Below are positions 1 through 12,263 of a stretch of 64,000 bases of DNA, piece after piece. Numbering within the stretch: the stretch's first letter is position 1; the number at the start of each line of letters is the position of its first letter. Origin of the DNA: Xenia sp. Carnegie-2017 (lineage: Eukaryota; Cnidaria; Anthozoa; Malacalcyonacea; Xeniidae); NCBI RefSeq assembly GCF_021976095.1, contig NW_025813481.1, positions 10,285,846 through 10,349,845 of the forward strand. Direction: 5' to 3'. Position numbers and translations under genes: made by a program. The notes below the pieces were generated by a model. It ran no database searches, was not told the DNA's origin, and worked only from the letters and a program-made list of their open reading frames with translations.

Positions 1-1606
1 GAACCTTTTCATTCCCAAAAATTTCGTTATTTTTACGCTCTGATCAAGATCCGAACTCTACCATTACCAAGGGACAAATGATTTAAAAAAATTAAAATGA
101 ACACGCGAGAGACTAGAGCCTGACGTGTGATGACGAATGATGACGACAAAAATTTTTTTGGCTTCAATTTTTGGCTTCGGTTATCATTCCAGTTATTCAA
201 ATGTCGAGTTCACTGGATAAATGCAGCCAGATCGCAATATAATATATAGTTCTATGGATGGGTTTTGGCAAATAAACCCAAATATTTCTATAGATTGGTC
301 ATTTTTTTAATATTTTTTTGTGTGGATACAGTTAACACATCAAGCTCTCAACAATTTATCATTAATTCGACGTCCGTTTTGATAAATGAGGGTTTATTCG
401 GAATATTTACAAAGTAGATATGTATCTGACGAGATGCGTACTCGGTATATGGTTTGTCGTCAGTTTTAATTTTATCATATAAGAATTCTGCAGAGAATCT
501 TGAAGACATTTGTTCTAACATTTGAAATCTCGGTCGTGGCTGAAACAAGTGACAAATCAAATTATCCTCCAGTTAGTTTATATATTTCAAACAACGTTTG
601 GCAGGACATTCGAATCACCAAAATTGTCTACCCAGGTGTTTTAAACTATCAGAAACGATGCTGCATGGCCACTATGAAAGTCATCTGATGCCAAAATATT
701 TTGTATTCATCACAGTTGTGACTTGTGAAGCTTGAATGACTTTTTGAGCAAGTTGGAACATAAGCAGCAGCATGTTGGCCTCCACCAATAAAGTGCTTGA
801 ATAGCAATTTGTAAAACATATACTGCCATATGGTCCACATGACTTAACTTTGTTATTTCTGCCTTTTTAAACTCAATCAGGAGATTATTTATATATTTGA
901 CATGGATGCTTATTGATGATGTGAGAAGTGAACATAAAAAAGCTTCCTGAATGCTTTTGTGAATTGGATTCGTGTTGGCTTGGCACAGTTTCCCCCTGTC
1001 AAATGTTTTAAAAAAGTTTTCTGGTGTATCTGTGTTTCACCTTTTGGTAAACATTTTACTGTGTAAAGTATTACGATTGCATTAAGAGTAACTATAACTG
1101 GTTTTTGTCAGAATAAGTTCTGTTTGTGACATGATTACTTACAATAAAAATTTTAATTTACTGAATGAAGTTTATGGATTTTAGCAAAAATTAAATTTTC
1201 GAGCCCTTTGTTGCAATACTTTCTCTCTGCTGGTTGATCAATGCGGTGAATCAAACATAATTCTAATCATTTTTCACATGCAATTGTTGGTCACAACTCA
1301 CAAGTGAAGTTTAACCAAAGAGGTAAGCTGTAGGAGCTTGACAATATGTTTGACATAATGGTAAAGTTGTTAATTTAATTGTAACAATTTATCAATAACT
1401 TCATTCTTTAAAAAATTGTAATTTCATATATTGTTTATTAAAAATAAGACAACAAAAAACATCTTTATTTGTAAGTTAATACAAATTTGACAGACATGAT
1501 AGCCACAGGAACTCAATATACAATTACAAATAAAAACAATCAATTACAATTATGCAGACAAGCTACATTGAAAATAAAAAGCCCCGATTCAAGAATCAAA
1601 TATAAA
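1..1606. other. Intergenic, no gene recognised
   Basis: AT-rich sequence with only short chance open frames. No splice-consistent exon, RNA gene or repeat with clear ends was recognised. The last ~150 bases contain TTTATT motifs (AATAAA on the minus strand, near 1463), which could serve as a poly(A) signal for the minus-strand exon ending at 1607. Confidence 0.5.
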
Positions 1607-1725
1607 TTAGTTTAGTCCAAATTTTATACCAATAACGTCTTCATCTGAAGAACGTTCTTTACGCACAGTAGGTCGTTTTATCGCTTCTATCAAATCCGTT
1701 GACCATTCTAATAGGAAACTCTTTA
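1607..1725 (-). CDS. Probable C-terminal exon, minus strand, product unknown
   Basis: On the minus strand a good acceptor (pyrimidine-rich, ending TTTTCTAG) opens a frame beginning with two bases of a split codon (phase 1). It reads about 38 residues, starting KSFLLEWSTDLIEAIKRP, then a charged RKERSSDEDV segment, and ends IGIKFGLN before TAA. The acidic-serine stretch looks like a cytoplasmic or nuclear tail with possible CK2-type sites. The phase fits the phase-1 donors of the minus-strand gene at 3.5-4.6 kb, so it may be that gene's last exon. Nothing in between proves the link. No family was recognised. Confidence 0.4.
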
Positions 1726-3501
1726 CTAGAAAATACAGAAATGGAATCACACTAAATATATTTATTACTTTTGTTCTAAATTATAAATTCTTAGGGCAAC
1801 TGCCGTTCAATATAAGAGACGTTCTAAACATGGATCTCACATACAATTCAAGGCAAGAAACTATAAAACCCGTAAAATTATATTTGAAGAACGTATTTTA
1901 CAACAAAACTGTTTCTCACCTCATATGCTTGGTATCCTATCCGATGGCATTAAAAATTTTGTCCATAAGTGAATTTAAATTCGTCAAATTTTCGAAAAAC
2001 AACTCTTCATAATATTAATCTATATACATTCTGGCCAGTTTATCTGGCTGGAGTAATGGCGGACGCAAAAGATGCGCACTTAAGACTGGGTACAAGTAGG
2101 GGACAGATTTTTCGCTGAGTGGCGCTTCTGTATATATCTATTCTGTGATTTATGTTTGAACATTTTAAGTAATGACTTTTTTGACCTGAAGTCGGTGCTC
2201 AAGTTTGATGAATCAAAAATATGTTGAATTAGCAAGGTACTTCTTTCAATTTACAATTTCATTTTACTCTTCGCTTTTTATAACGTTTTTGTGTTTTAAC
2301 GCCTTGAAGTGCAAATCAATTATTTCTCATAACTTGAACAAAGATTGTCGTCAATCAGATGTTTTGATGCTGCAAAATTTGTCAAGTAACCGCAGACCAC
2401 TTAAAGAAGATTCTAGACAGACTGGACCATCGGACTGTTGAGCATTGCACCAAAACATCAGAAATCTGGGGGTATTTCACCACTAGGAAGACCTAGTATC
2501 TTGACCCTCGTTAAGTTGGGCATTGCACAAAAAATTCGGGATTTTTTTGGGAATAGTCCATCACAACGAACAATTCGCTTCAAGCAAATCTTTTGAATTA
2601 TAATTTATTCGCCCTCCTAGCAAATGTAATTGTACCACGCATGCAATTTCAATTTTGTCTGATGTAGTCAACAGTATCAACTAATTTCTTAGAGCTGAAT
2701 AATCTCCTTTAAAAGCATTGGTGAAATGTCTTCTAAAATGACAGTTCGGTTTAATGAGCTCCGATTATCTAGAAAGCGATATTGACAACCACAGAGAAAA
2801 GTTATTTTGTTTTTCACATTTAACCTAAACCAACGTACGAGAGGTACCAGTGATCAAATGCAAGAACATATTTGATCTTCGGATAAAATATGGATACCAA
2901 CGATCAAAATTGAAATTCGCTTTGCAACCAACAGCTCTTCCAGGGAACGAAAATTTCTCTTTTTCTCGAAAGATTCAAGTCAAAATTCGAACCTTTCCCT
3001 TATACTTTGTGAGTGTCATCAAAAGGAAAGTAAAAAATTTCCGAAAATAGTTTTGCATGCAACTAGCCTCTGGAAATAAAATTGCAAAAATAGTATTTGA
3101 AACGTTTAGGCAGCCATGGTAATGAAATGTTTCTGAAGAATATATGAATTATATACGCGTACCCAGACTCTCGCAGAGTAGAAATTGAAAGTTGCAACTA
3201 TATAGACATGTTAGATGCCGTATCGAGTCCTTTGAAATTCATTTTTTTACTGATTTTAACAAGCATGCATAAACCCCTCACCCCGAATAATTAATCGCCA
3301 TGTAGCTCACTATTATGAACGTTACAACGCAAACTTTTAGTTTGAGAAGGTGAAGGGACACGCTTGTCAATTAAAATTTCTATTTGTGTGATAAAATACT
3401 AATAATGAAAGACATTTTTCACGATTACTGCTAACAACAACGCTAAGATCCAGTTCCCTCCGTATCGACGCGGCCGTTGAATAAATTTGAAATTCGACAT
3501 T
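1726..3501. other. Non-coding stretch, possible intron
   Basis: AT-rich with scattered short open frames on both strands, none with convincing splice sites or protein-like composition. If the exon at 1607-1725 belongs to the gene at 3502-4572, this is intronic. Confidence 0.35.
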
Positions 3502-4572
3502 TCAGTGTTTACTTTTAACAACAATAAAGTCCCATTGCGTGAAAGGAAACGCGTTTTGATTTTCCAAGACCAGCACCTGGAACACAGCTGAAAAATCAAA
3601 AACGTTAAGAAATTTAAAACAGCATTTGCAAAGATTACCAGACGATTTCTTTAGTGTACAAGCTTTTGCATTCGGCTGTGAAATAGGATTCATCAGCGAG
3701 TCGATGAAATAACCTTCGTCCACGATTTCAAACCGTTCTACTCCATAAACACTCCAAAAGGCTATGTCGAGTGATTAATAATCGAATGAGATTTAAGTCT
3801 GTTTTGATGGATCGTAGCATTTCATCATTTGTGGCTTGGTAAACTTCCTTTGGAAGGTTCGCGGACTTCCTTTGGCTGCTATTTTTATCCAGTTTAATAA
3901 ATCGCCTTCAAAATACAGTCGCTAGAACAGCTGCTTTCGACGAGTGAATTGTTCTTGGCTTTCTCACTCGAGACACTTTCCAGACGTCGTCGTGAGAACG
4001 GCGATGTATGTCTGCATCGAACGATCGAAGAAAGGAGAGAAATTGTGAAGTGTTAGATAAAGATTGGTCGTCAATTCTCCCCGTAAAGGTATGTCTGACT
4101 CACGCGAAGAATGTTGTAAGTTGTTTAATGATACAAACATTTCCTTGACCCGTCGTGTGCAATATAAACAAGACTATACAATCAATTCACTTGCGACTCG
4201 TGGTCTTCCGAAAGGAAAAGCAGTAAAGGAAAGCAGTAACTAGCATTTTCATTCATCGCATTGGCATAGTTCACCAGATTTGCAATGCGTGTATTTGTCT
4301 CGCGTCAAAGTGCCAAACGATCTTTATTCGACATTGTTTTGGGCAGACCTTACTATTAAACCGTTTAGAGTCAAGGCAATTCTGCTGTAATATGCCTCCC
4401 TCCATTGTAAGTGGGAAATACGAAATGAAATTCTTCGGATATTTTTTAAAAGACATGTATGTGAAATACCAGACATCTCTTGTTCGCGAGCGATACTTAT
4501 GTCTCTCCCATCACTCAACGGAAAGACTATGACAATAAAAACACTAATCATAGCCAAAAACCATATTGCCAT
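3502..4572 (-). CDS. Putative small secreted protein, multi-exon, unknown family
   Basis: Minus-strand model from phase-compatible exons. Exon 1 (4470-4572) starts MAIWFLAMISVFIVIVFPLS, a strong signal peptide, and ends in phase 1 at a GTATTT donor. A possible 42-nt exon (4354-4395, ILQQNCLDSKRFN) ends at a GTAAGG donor. A 123-nt exon (3639-3761) starts in phase 1 with CCTTTTGG, reads FWSVYGVERFEIVDEGYF and onward, and ends in phase 1. A last piece (3502-3587), after a short 51-nt intron, gives a C-terminus ending IVVKSKH. The 123-nt exon matches one at 46009-46131 in length, phase, first bases and several residues (FW-VY at the start; D, S, C and K later), so the two loci look paralogous. 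Function unknown. The true 3' end could instead be the exon at 1607-1725. Confidence 0.42.
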
Positions 4573-6939
4573 ATACCCCTATTCTATACCAAAATTTTTA
4601 TGATTTAAGATGCACGAATTTGAACAAGGTGCGATATTGCTTTAAAATACGTGCAACTTGCAGACTTCAAAAATCGTCCATATATCGACTAAACCGAGCG
4701 AGCTTTTGAACGATGGTGTTTATTGAACATTTCTTTTGCTCGAAGTTTTTTGAAACTTCCAAATCGTATTTCTTTCAATATTGACTTTGGTGTACCCCTT
4801 GTCAAAAAGGTCTTTCATTGAAATCTTGTTTTTCTAATTTGAATAAATTTATGCCCACATAATACGTGCAAGATATGAGAATTTTACGTCAGTCGAATGT
4901 AAAAATAAAATTCATCTGCAATGATATAATTGCGGCTAAAAGAAAGAAATATTTGCCGTAAGAACGATTTTGGAAGGATCTAGCACCGACGACGACGAAA
5001 CTACAATTTATCAACTAGGATATCAGGTTGTATTGCAGCTGTGATGTACATTGCAGATACTAAGTATTGTATTTCTCGTCTGCGGTATACAATTAAAAGT
5101 TTCGGTTGTCGTGCTGTTCCAAGTTTACGATTCTTTAACCGTGTTGAATTTTGGGTTGATTTTTTTATTCGAATATGTACATCGTCTGTTTGATTAAGAC
5201 TAACATTATTCTTGAGTTAATGAATCGAAGTTGTTCTTGAATTTATACAACAGGTATCCAACTTTTGTCGTGTCCAACGATTCGGTATTTCAGTTTTCAT
5301 GCCACTCATCATATTAGCAAACATTTTGCATTTTCGATATGATTAACCCACCAGTTTCCATGTTTCTATGTAAGCAATAAATTCCGCGCGTTTATCTGTA
5401 CGATAAAAGTTGTTTATAATGATAATATAAATAGCTCTATCGTGATATTTCTACATGTATCAACACCCGCGGCGTTTATTTTTTCGAATTCTACTGGTAT
5501 AACGAGAATAAAATGCCTAACATTATTTGTATTGCATGAGCTGAGTGCATTTTCGTGCTTTTTACGCTGAGAAAATGTGCGCGTCTGATCTTTAAAACAT
5601 TCAACGTTTAACACCTGTTAGCTATATACTATGTACCTGTGAGTCGGCCTGGTAACCCCTCTACGGCAATTAGAGACGTGTCAATATAGTCCCTAAACGT
5701 TTTTAAAAAGCTAGCTTTTTTATTTGTCTAACGTAAACAAACGTGAAAAGAATATCCGAGTATATGAGAAGCTTGCACACCGTAATTCTTTTCATTAGCG
5801 CGCGGATTCGCCATTTTCTAAAGTGGGAGATATGTTATGTCGACTGACGCTTGTATCGCGCCACATTAACTTGAATCGCATGTAGCGCATTTGCACACCT
5901 GGAAAACCCTTGATACAAAGACAGATAGTCAAATTACTAGACACAATAAATCGTCTTTTTCGAATGACGAGCAAGTTTGAAGGACTTGTAATTAAACATT
6001 GATGGTCTCGCTCGCTGCTCTGCGTGTGATTTTATCGTTGTTGCTTGTGTTGCAACGGGTTAACGTGATATTCTACGAAATACGAGGATTTTCATTGGAT
6101 TAATGTAAATACAGGAAAGATTTTCACTAAATATACCTGGCATAAAGTTTTTTTTTGTCCAGAAAAAAAATAACTTTAGCCTTTGCTTGCGAAGCGCTCG
6201 TTGGCCCCATTTTGCTTTATATATTGCGTTCCTTTGTGCAAGACAACGCCACGGCAGTACTCACTTTCGCTCCGTTTTAATTTTTCTCGCCTTATTTAAT
6301 TTCGCGCTACTAGCAGATCACCTTATTCGTCCAGCTTGCCTTTTTGTCGTTCATAGTTGGCAAATGTTTGCACAGAATTCTTGTGAATGTAACAAAGACA
6401 TCTTTTCACAGTCCGCTGTTGATGCGTTTTGCTCGCCTTTTCTTATATTCTTGTTTGACAACAGAAGAATGTCACATGTTTTGTGCAGTTGGTTGAAATA
6501 AAGAAAGGCAAAAACAACCATTTGGTTTTGTTCTGTTTTGCAGTTATAGGTGTAAACATGATGTAATTCTGAGTATAAGTGTTGGACTTTTGGAATACTA
6601 GAGGTGACGTTGATGCTTTGTATGCTTTAATTAAACTACACGCGATGAAAACTTGTGTTATTCTTTTTTGTTTTTCTGTTTTTACAACCCACATATTCAC
6701 ATTTTTTAACATTTTTCCAAATATATGTTTTTTGAAGTCTGTTAGCAGTTGTATTAAAGACGAAAAAGGTCTTTTTATCAAGAAATGAATTTACTGAATG
6801 AGTATAAAAGAAACACAAACATGTTTTGCAAAATGCGAGTTGCTTAAACCATCTAAAATTACTATAAAAGGCAAGAATTCTTCAACAATTAAATTGTGAT
6901 AGTGTCTGCTATAGTATTTACGCATAAAATGTGCAGGAA
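4573..6939. other. Intergenic, no gene recognised
   Basis: Upstream flank of the signal-peptide exon followed by AT-rich sequence. Open frames of 60-110 codons occur (for example 6187-6501 and 6443-6781) but overlap on opposite strands, lack good starts or splice sites, and have low-complexity hydrophobic translations. No RNA gene or clear transposon end was seen. Confidence 0.4.
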
Positions 6940-7447
6940 AGTCAGAAAATCATGCCATCATCAGAGAATATACATAATATTATTCCTAACACGGTTTTTA
7001 TTTGCACATGAAAAACATGTGACTTGGACGAGATTTGAACTCGCACCTTCGGGTATTCTAGAATCTCTCGTCCATACGCAGTTTAAGCAAGATTTGACTC
7101 GTCACCAATCCCTGTGGGCTTGGGAGCTCAACTGGTAGAGCGGCGGACAAGCACCCGAAGGTGCAAGTTCAAATCTCATGTGCATATAAAAACCGTGTTT
7201 GGATTAATATTATGTATATTCTCTCTGATGAGGGCTTTGGAATAAAGTCGAAACACGGTGCCATCCAGAAAACTGCTATCGTGGTGAGAATCTCTCGTCA
7301 TACACAGTTTAAAAGAGATTTAACTCGTCTTTAATACCTGTGGGCTTGGTAGCTCTACAGGTAGCGGTGGACTAGTATCCCGAAGTTGCGAGTTCAAATC
7401 TAAGTCACATGTTTTACGTGTGCATATAAAGACCGTGTTAGGAATAA
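6940..7447. repeat. Composite of tRNA-like SINE units carrying hammerhead ribozyme sequence
   Basis: Three related pieces share a tRNA-like head (A box resembling TAGCTCNACNGGTAG, B box resembling GGTGCAAGTTCAAATCT), a TATAAA-like spacer and an ACCGTGTTAGGAATAATATTA segment. One piece lies on the minus strand (about 6940-7060, B box at 7022-7056). Two lie head to tail on the plus strand, with A boxes at 7122-7140 and 7348-7364, B boxes at 7160-7176 and 7385-7401, and CCGTGT at 7193 and 7433, giving a repeat length near 240 bases. Only the middle plus-strand piece keeps a whole hammerhead core. This resembles the schistosome Sm-alpha type of SINE (pol III promoter plus hammerhead). It is a decayed composite and not a functional tRNA. 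Confidence 0.7.
7193..7258 (+). ncRNA. Hammerhead ribozyme motif
   Basis: In order: CCGTGT (7193-7198, 3' strand of stem III) with a GTT cleavage triplet ending at 7199, a stem I region, the core CTGATGA (7225-7231), stem II (GGCTTT 7233-7238 with AAAGTC 7244-7249), the core GAAA (7250-7253), and CACGG (7254-7258), which with the last core A pairs back to CCGTGT. All conserved core positions are present in the right order for a hammerhead open at stem III. One extra G (7232) sits between the core and stem II, and a CT duplication before the core weakens stem I relative to the sister copy near 6958-6994. Activity may therefore be reduced. The sister copies on either side keep only part of the core. 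Confidence 0.72.
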
Positions 7448-7938
7448 TATTACGTCATTGACGAGATGATTTAATTCTAAATGTTAAAGTTGACAGTAAA
7501 GTTGATGTTTGGAATTTATTACTTTTAGAATTGTAGAATTTGTGTTAAGCAGATACATTTACACGAATTTAGAAAAGTTTTTCTAGAATTTCTTGCTTAA
7601 AGCTTTTGTGAAGTGATTCATTCTCGCGGTCAGAAAGTGTCAGTATCGTTGCGATTTTGTTTGGTTTTTTTCGCAGGGTTTGAGAATGTCCGCCTGCAAG
7701 GCAGCGTGCTGCAAGGAATTTTCTCGATCTCAATAAATCGACAGCAGCGTTTTTGATTTGGTTTGCATGGCAAATGTTTCACACGGATTGATGCGCAGAA
7801 AATTATTTCATCGATGTTGCTTTCCAATTTCCGTTGACAATCAAAGAACATTCGAAAGCCTGCTGCCTTTCTATCCCCCCCCCCCTGCCCGCCATCAAAA
7901 TACTTATCAAAACGTGTTTATGTTTTTATAGCTGGGAA

Positions 7939-8023
7939 ATGGGATGTCCTTTAAGCAAAAGAGTCTCGTCCGATTCCGATTCTTGTCCTGCTCAATCATC
8001 TCACACGAGTGGTACTTCTCAAG
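7939..8023 (+). CDS. Possible first coding exon with N-myristoylation motif
   Basis: The ATG opens MGCPLSKR followed by a serine-rich, polar stretch (SSDSDSCPAQSSHTSGTSQ) and reaches a CAAG|GTTAGA donor in phase 1. G2, C3, S6 and K7 fit the usual N-myristoylation plus palmitoylation pattern of membrane-anchored signalling proteins. No downstream exon was found before the duplicated block, so the protein cannot be named. It could be a chance frame; the motif and donor are the only support. Confidence 0.25.
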
Positions 8024-9395
8024 GTTAGAAAAAATTGCTGATAACTTCGATATACACTATAGATACGAAACCTATTAATAGTATAAAATGGCAAGCGGTC
8101 TAACAAGGGGAGACCTCTATATCAATTTGAATAATTTAAAATCTATCCATAAAGAGTTTCTTGAAACTTTAAGCTATTTAGAAAATGTGTCAACTTTGTC
8201 TTCCCGCCAAACTATGTTCAATTATCGCAGCTATTCGGAATGGTAATATTAATGGAGTAACCGTACATTTTGTTATGTTGAAAATACTTTACTGATAAGC
8301 GACTCTGTTTATAATGTCATCCAGCTGCCCTGATCACGTATACCGTATATTTGGAAACTTATTCTATGACACCCTACAGCTTTCTCTGTGTTTTAGCAGA
8401 TCCACCTACGTTGGATACTTGTGTTTCCCTGCATTTGCATTATGCATATCGTGTATATAGTATTGTGTAGTGGCATCCAGGAAACTATATTTCTGCTTTA
8501 AAATACAAGGAATTGTTCACATCTGTTGTCCCATCTATTTCAGCTTGTGCAGTTAATGCATTAGCAGCTTTACGTCAAAAGTCGAAAGTTTGTTGTGTTT
8601 AGTTTAATACAACACAATGTCCCATGTGTCATGTGCGTGCGCCAAAATCTTTGCGTAACTCATGCACCGCAACGCACAACGCACAGATACATCGGGAAAT
8701 TCACTGGTGAGCGTTTCAAACTACTACAGATGCGGCTGTGAGCGAGTTTTGTTAAATCAACCCTTTCTGTGGCAGTGTAGTAGATCTTCAACAATCACCA
8801 AACCAAATGGCTAACAGGTTTTGAAAAAGTTTGCTACCTAAGAGATTAAAACGCAGTTCAGACTTCCTCACGAGAGTAAATAGGCAATTCAACTTGTACT
8901 GTACAGTCAAAAGACTTATGTATTCGCAGTTTTCATTACGTACAACATGTCGAGTATGAAGACTTTGACGACTTGGGTGGCCATTGCTTCGACGGTTTTG
9001 CTTCATCTTTAAAAGTACTGCGGCAATGGCAAAGTTGAAATGAGCTACTGGATATTGTTAATCACTGCAGCAATGTATGTAATAAAAGGGGAAAAAATAT
9101 ATATTCGCAGTCATGCCAATAGCAGTTTATAGTTATAATTAATTGCCTGTGGGTGTCTAAACGGAAATTCTCCAACCTAACTGGTTTTGTGGCTGTGCGG
9201 TTATTATCGATTTTGTCTGTCGACGGAAATCGTCTCGTGGTTTAAGCACATTTGCCGAACACATTTGGCACCAAACTACATTCTTACATTCACAGCTGTT
9301 ATCATCTGTATCCTCCGTGACTTTAGCCGGAAAGAACTCTCACGTCAGAACGTTTTAGGTCAGTTGCACGTAGTTCACAAACTATATATAAGTGG
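8024..9395. other. Intergenic, no gene recognised
   Basis: AT-rich sequence without a recognisable gene. The open frame that starts at 9187 runs into the satellite and owes most of its length to it. Confidence 0.4.
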
Positions 9396-9739
9396 CCCTA
9401 ACTGTATATTGACACAAATTTCACACAGTATATTGACTACTAACTGTATATTGACAAAAAGTTCACACAGTATATTGACTACTAACTGTATTTTGACACA
9501 AATTTCACACAGTATATTGACTACTAACTGTATATTGACACAAAGTTCACACAGTATATTGACTACTAACTGTATATTGACACAAAGTTCACACAGTATA
9601 TTGACTACTAACTGTATATTAACACATAGTTCACACAATATAATGACTACCAGCTTCATATTGACAGGTAGTTCACACAGTATATTGATTACTGACTGTA
9701 TATTGATTACTAACTGTATATTGATACGAAGTTCACACA
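9396..9739. repeat. Short 42-bp satellite array (about 8 units)
   Basis: Tandem copies of the same 42-bp unit that forms the large array at 17.3-33.8 kb. The last five or so units, including diverged ones (ATTGATACGAAG just before the end), match 17.44-17.64 kb almost base for base. The array ends exactly where the duplicated segment begins. Confidence 0.95.
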
Positions 9740-11530
9740 TTTAACTTCGAAATTCGCGCAGTTTTTTCGAGTAAAACTTTGAAACTCGTTAAAAGAAATT
9801 TAATTTTTCGTCATTTCTCGAAATATTACTTTCGAAGCTGAAATTTCTTTCTGAAATAATATGCAAACGCTCCACACCAACTCCCACTCCTATTATTATT
9901 TTTTGGGGGGGAAGGGGGCTGCCACTGACTAAGCGGCATTTGCACCGAGGGTTGTTTAATGCAAGTAAGTCTTGCTGTATAAAATTTTTTTAAGATGTTA
10001 TCGTTCATAAATTTTTCCAAAAATATTATTATTATGGTTTTTCCATAACAGGATAGATAATAGATCATCAAGAAAGACTTTAGGGCTAATGTAGACGTGC
10101 AGATAAGGAAAGTGTTGATTTTCTAGAATCGAGTCCGAGCGTCTTGCCAAATTACGAAAACTTCAGTAACGGAGCGAAACATATTGGCAACATTCCTGAA
10201 CAAATGAATGTAAGACATTACTTTTCGAAAATTGAAACTTTACAGTCAACATTTTGCCACTTTTCCAGACTGACGTTACTATCCCCCGAACCTTTCCCAC
10301 GTGATGCGCGCGTTTCTTTGAAAGGATCGGGTGACACACGACAAAATTAATACTTTGATGCAACTTCGCGGTGTCTATTTGTTAGTTCTTACTTTCGTTT
10401 CTTTTGACAGAATCACATAAGTCCAGTTATAGTGAAGAACAGACCAAGGTATTCAAACATGAATGAATTCGTCGTCTTCATTCAAATTGTTCTCAAACAC
10501 AGAAAATGTATTCGTAGATCATGATAGCCAGATCTCTTATTCAATAAAAGATATAGTGCGTCAGAAATCATTCGTAATCAAAGCAATTATATTATTTGCA
10601 AACGAAATCTCTCTTTAGAATAACGTGAAGGAATTTCGTCTCCAACAAAAACGTATCAAAGCTGGGTTTTTTTTGGAGGGGGGTGTTTTATGTAGTTAAC
10701 GTTAAATTTCAGTTTGCTACTTGTTGTCATGTTTTGTTAGACGCTTTTTGTCAAATCGGCAAATTCTGTTAACTTTTTGTTATGGTTGGGAGATTTTTGA
10801 AATTTTGCTCCATTAAACGCTATTCACATTTACTTTTGCTTAGTTGTTTTGTATATTGAGGGAATTTCTCACCTTTCCTTTACCAAGTTCGCCAGTTTCC
10901 GCTATGTTAATTAGCTACCAGTTTCGTTTTCACGCTACAAGTTTCAGTTTCATCTTCTTAATTAGCTACTAGTTTCATTTTCTGTGTTTGATTCGTAAAA
11001 TTTCTCGAATTTATCGGATGCACCTTTTAATTTTCTCTTCTATTTTTTCTTTCAGCACTCGGACCCAGTCTCAAGTAGAGTTTTTTGCCATGCTGGATTC
11101 GAAAATTGAAGCGGTATTCATATATTTTGCTATACTTTGCCGAAGTTACTGTCTCTTCAGGGTATTTTTAATAACATGACTCCTTTGCATTGTACGAAAA
11201 GCTTAATGCTGGTGTTTTTAATCCTTCGTCAATCCAGAGGTTCAGACATCTAGACTCGATAGGAGACCCGGCTAAAGAGACACGATAATGTCATGACTTC
11301 CGATTTGAGCACAAAATCACGCACTTTAACGACGAATTTTGTCTTTTTCGTCGAAGACTTGAACAGTTTCCATGTAAAGTGGTCGCTTATTTTATTGCTA
11401 AGTTGTGTAAAAACTGGCGAGCACATTTTAGGCAGCCCAAATTGAGATCATCAAGTTTTTGAACTTGGGTCTTTGCTTCTTACAGGGGGAAGACTTACAG
11501 GAAGACGAAAGCTGATTGTACTTGAATACA

Positions 11531-11720
11531 TGCTCATAATGTAACAGATAGAGATTATAGATTGCATGATCATTCAAAGCTGCTGTTGGCGATTCACGAA
11601 ATTTTTCGGTCGAAAATTAATCGAACTGTGTTCCTAACATCGCAATCCAGGACGTCGTTCGCTGTGATTTAGTGAACTAAATAGACGAGTATTTAAAATA
11701 TGATTCGTCGCTTAACTCAG
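11531..11720. repeat. Local ~190-bp dispersed repeat, copy a
   Basis: Begins TGCTCATAATGTAACAG and ends TTCGTCGCTTAACTCAG. Related copies lie at 14252-14471 and 14489-14615 (the last partial). The counterparts in copy 2 of the duplication start near 35618, 38352 and 38592. No terminal inverted repeats were seen, so it is probably a piece of an older local duplication. Confidence 0.65.
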
Positions 11721-12263
11721 ATAGTAGCTTTACAAAACTAGTTAAATTATTTTATAAAGAGACATTTCTCATTGAGAAGCATATAGTTAGTCTATGAAAA
11801 TAGGTCATTATCCGAAGCTATATGTTGTGGAAGGAGACATTAACAATGTCCATGATGACAATTACATGTACTCTATGATATTTCGCTTGGCTTGCAAATT
11901 TTTGTCACAATTCTTATTGTTCATTGTTATTTAATCCATGGTCTCATGACATTTATTATGATCATACAAGTTACAAGCATGTATTGTACGTCGACATATG
12001 TATGATCGAACGCTATATGCTTTTGTTGCAGTTATTGCAAAACGAGTGATTGAAAGTCAAGTAGAAATGCCATAAAATTGCGTATTACCACCAAAAGAGC
12101 CGAAGCTGCGTTTAGACAGTGTCTTACAATTATTATAAAGAAAAGTGCAAATCAAAAAATTTGGCTATTCGTGTTTATTTTCTTTGTGTAAATTATGAAC
12201 TTGACCTTTTATCTCATTTGATAAATTCTTTTCATGTTAAATGCATTGTTTAGATGTAGCTTA

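Noticed and set aside
6187-6501. 104-codon hydrophobic frame
   Set aside because: It lacks an ATG at its start and has no domain or splice support. It may be a piece of an old repeat.
7112-7176. Genuine tRNA gene
   Set aside because: A and B boxes are present but acceptor and anticodon stems do not close, and the unit is repeated with the ribozyme, so it is a tRNA-derived SINE head.
9187-9744. 185-codon open frame on the plus strand
   Set aside because: Its C-terminal two thirds is satellite. The first part lacks a recognisable domain.
10988-11179. 63-codon frame identical in both duplication copies (also 35073-35264)
   Set aside because: Identity is explained by the recent duplication. 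The translation has no domain and no splice context.
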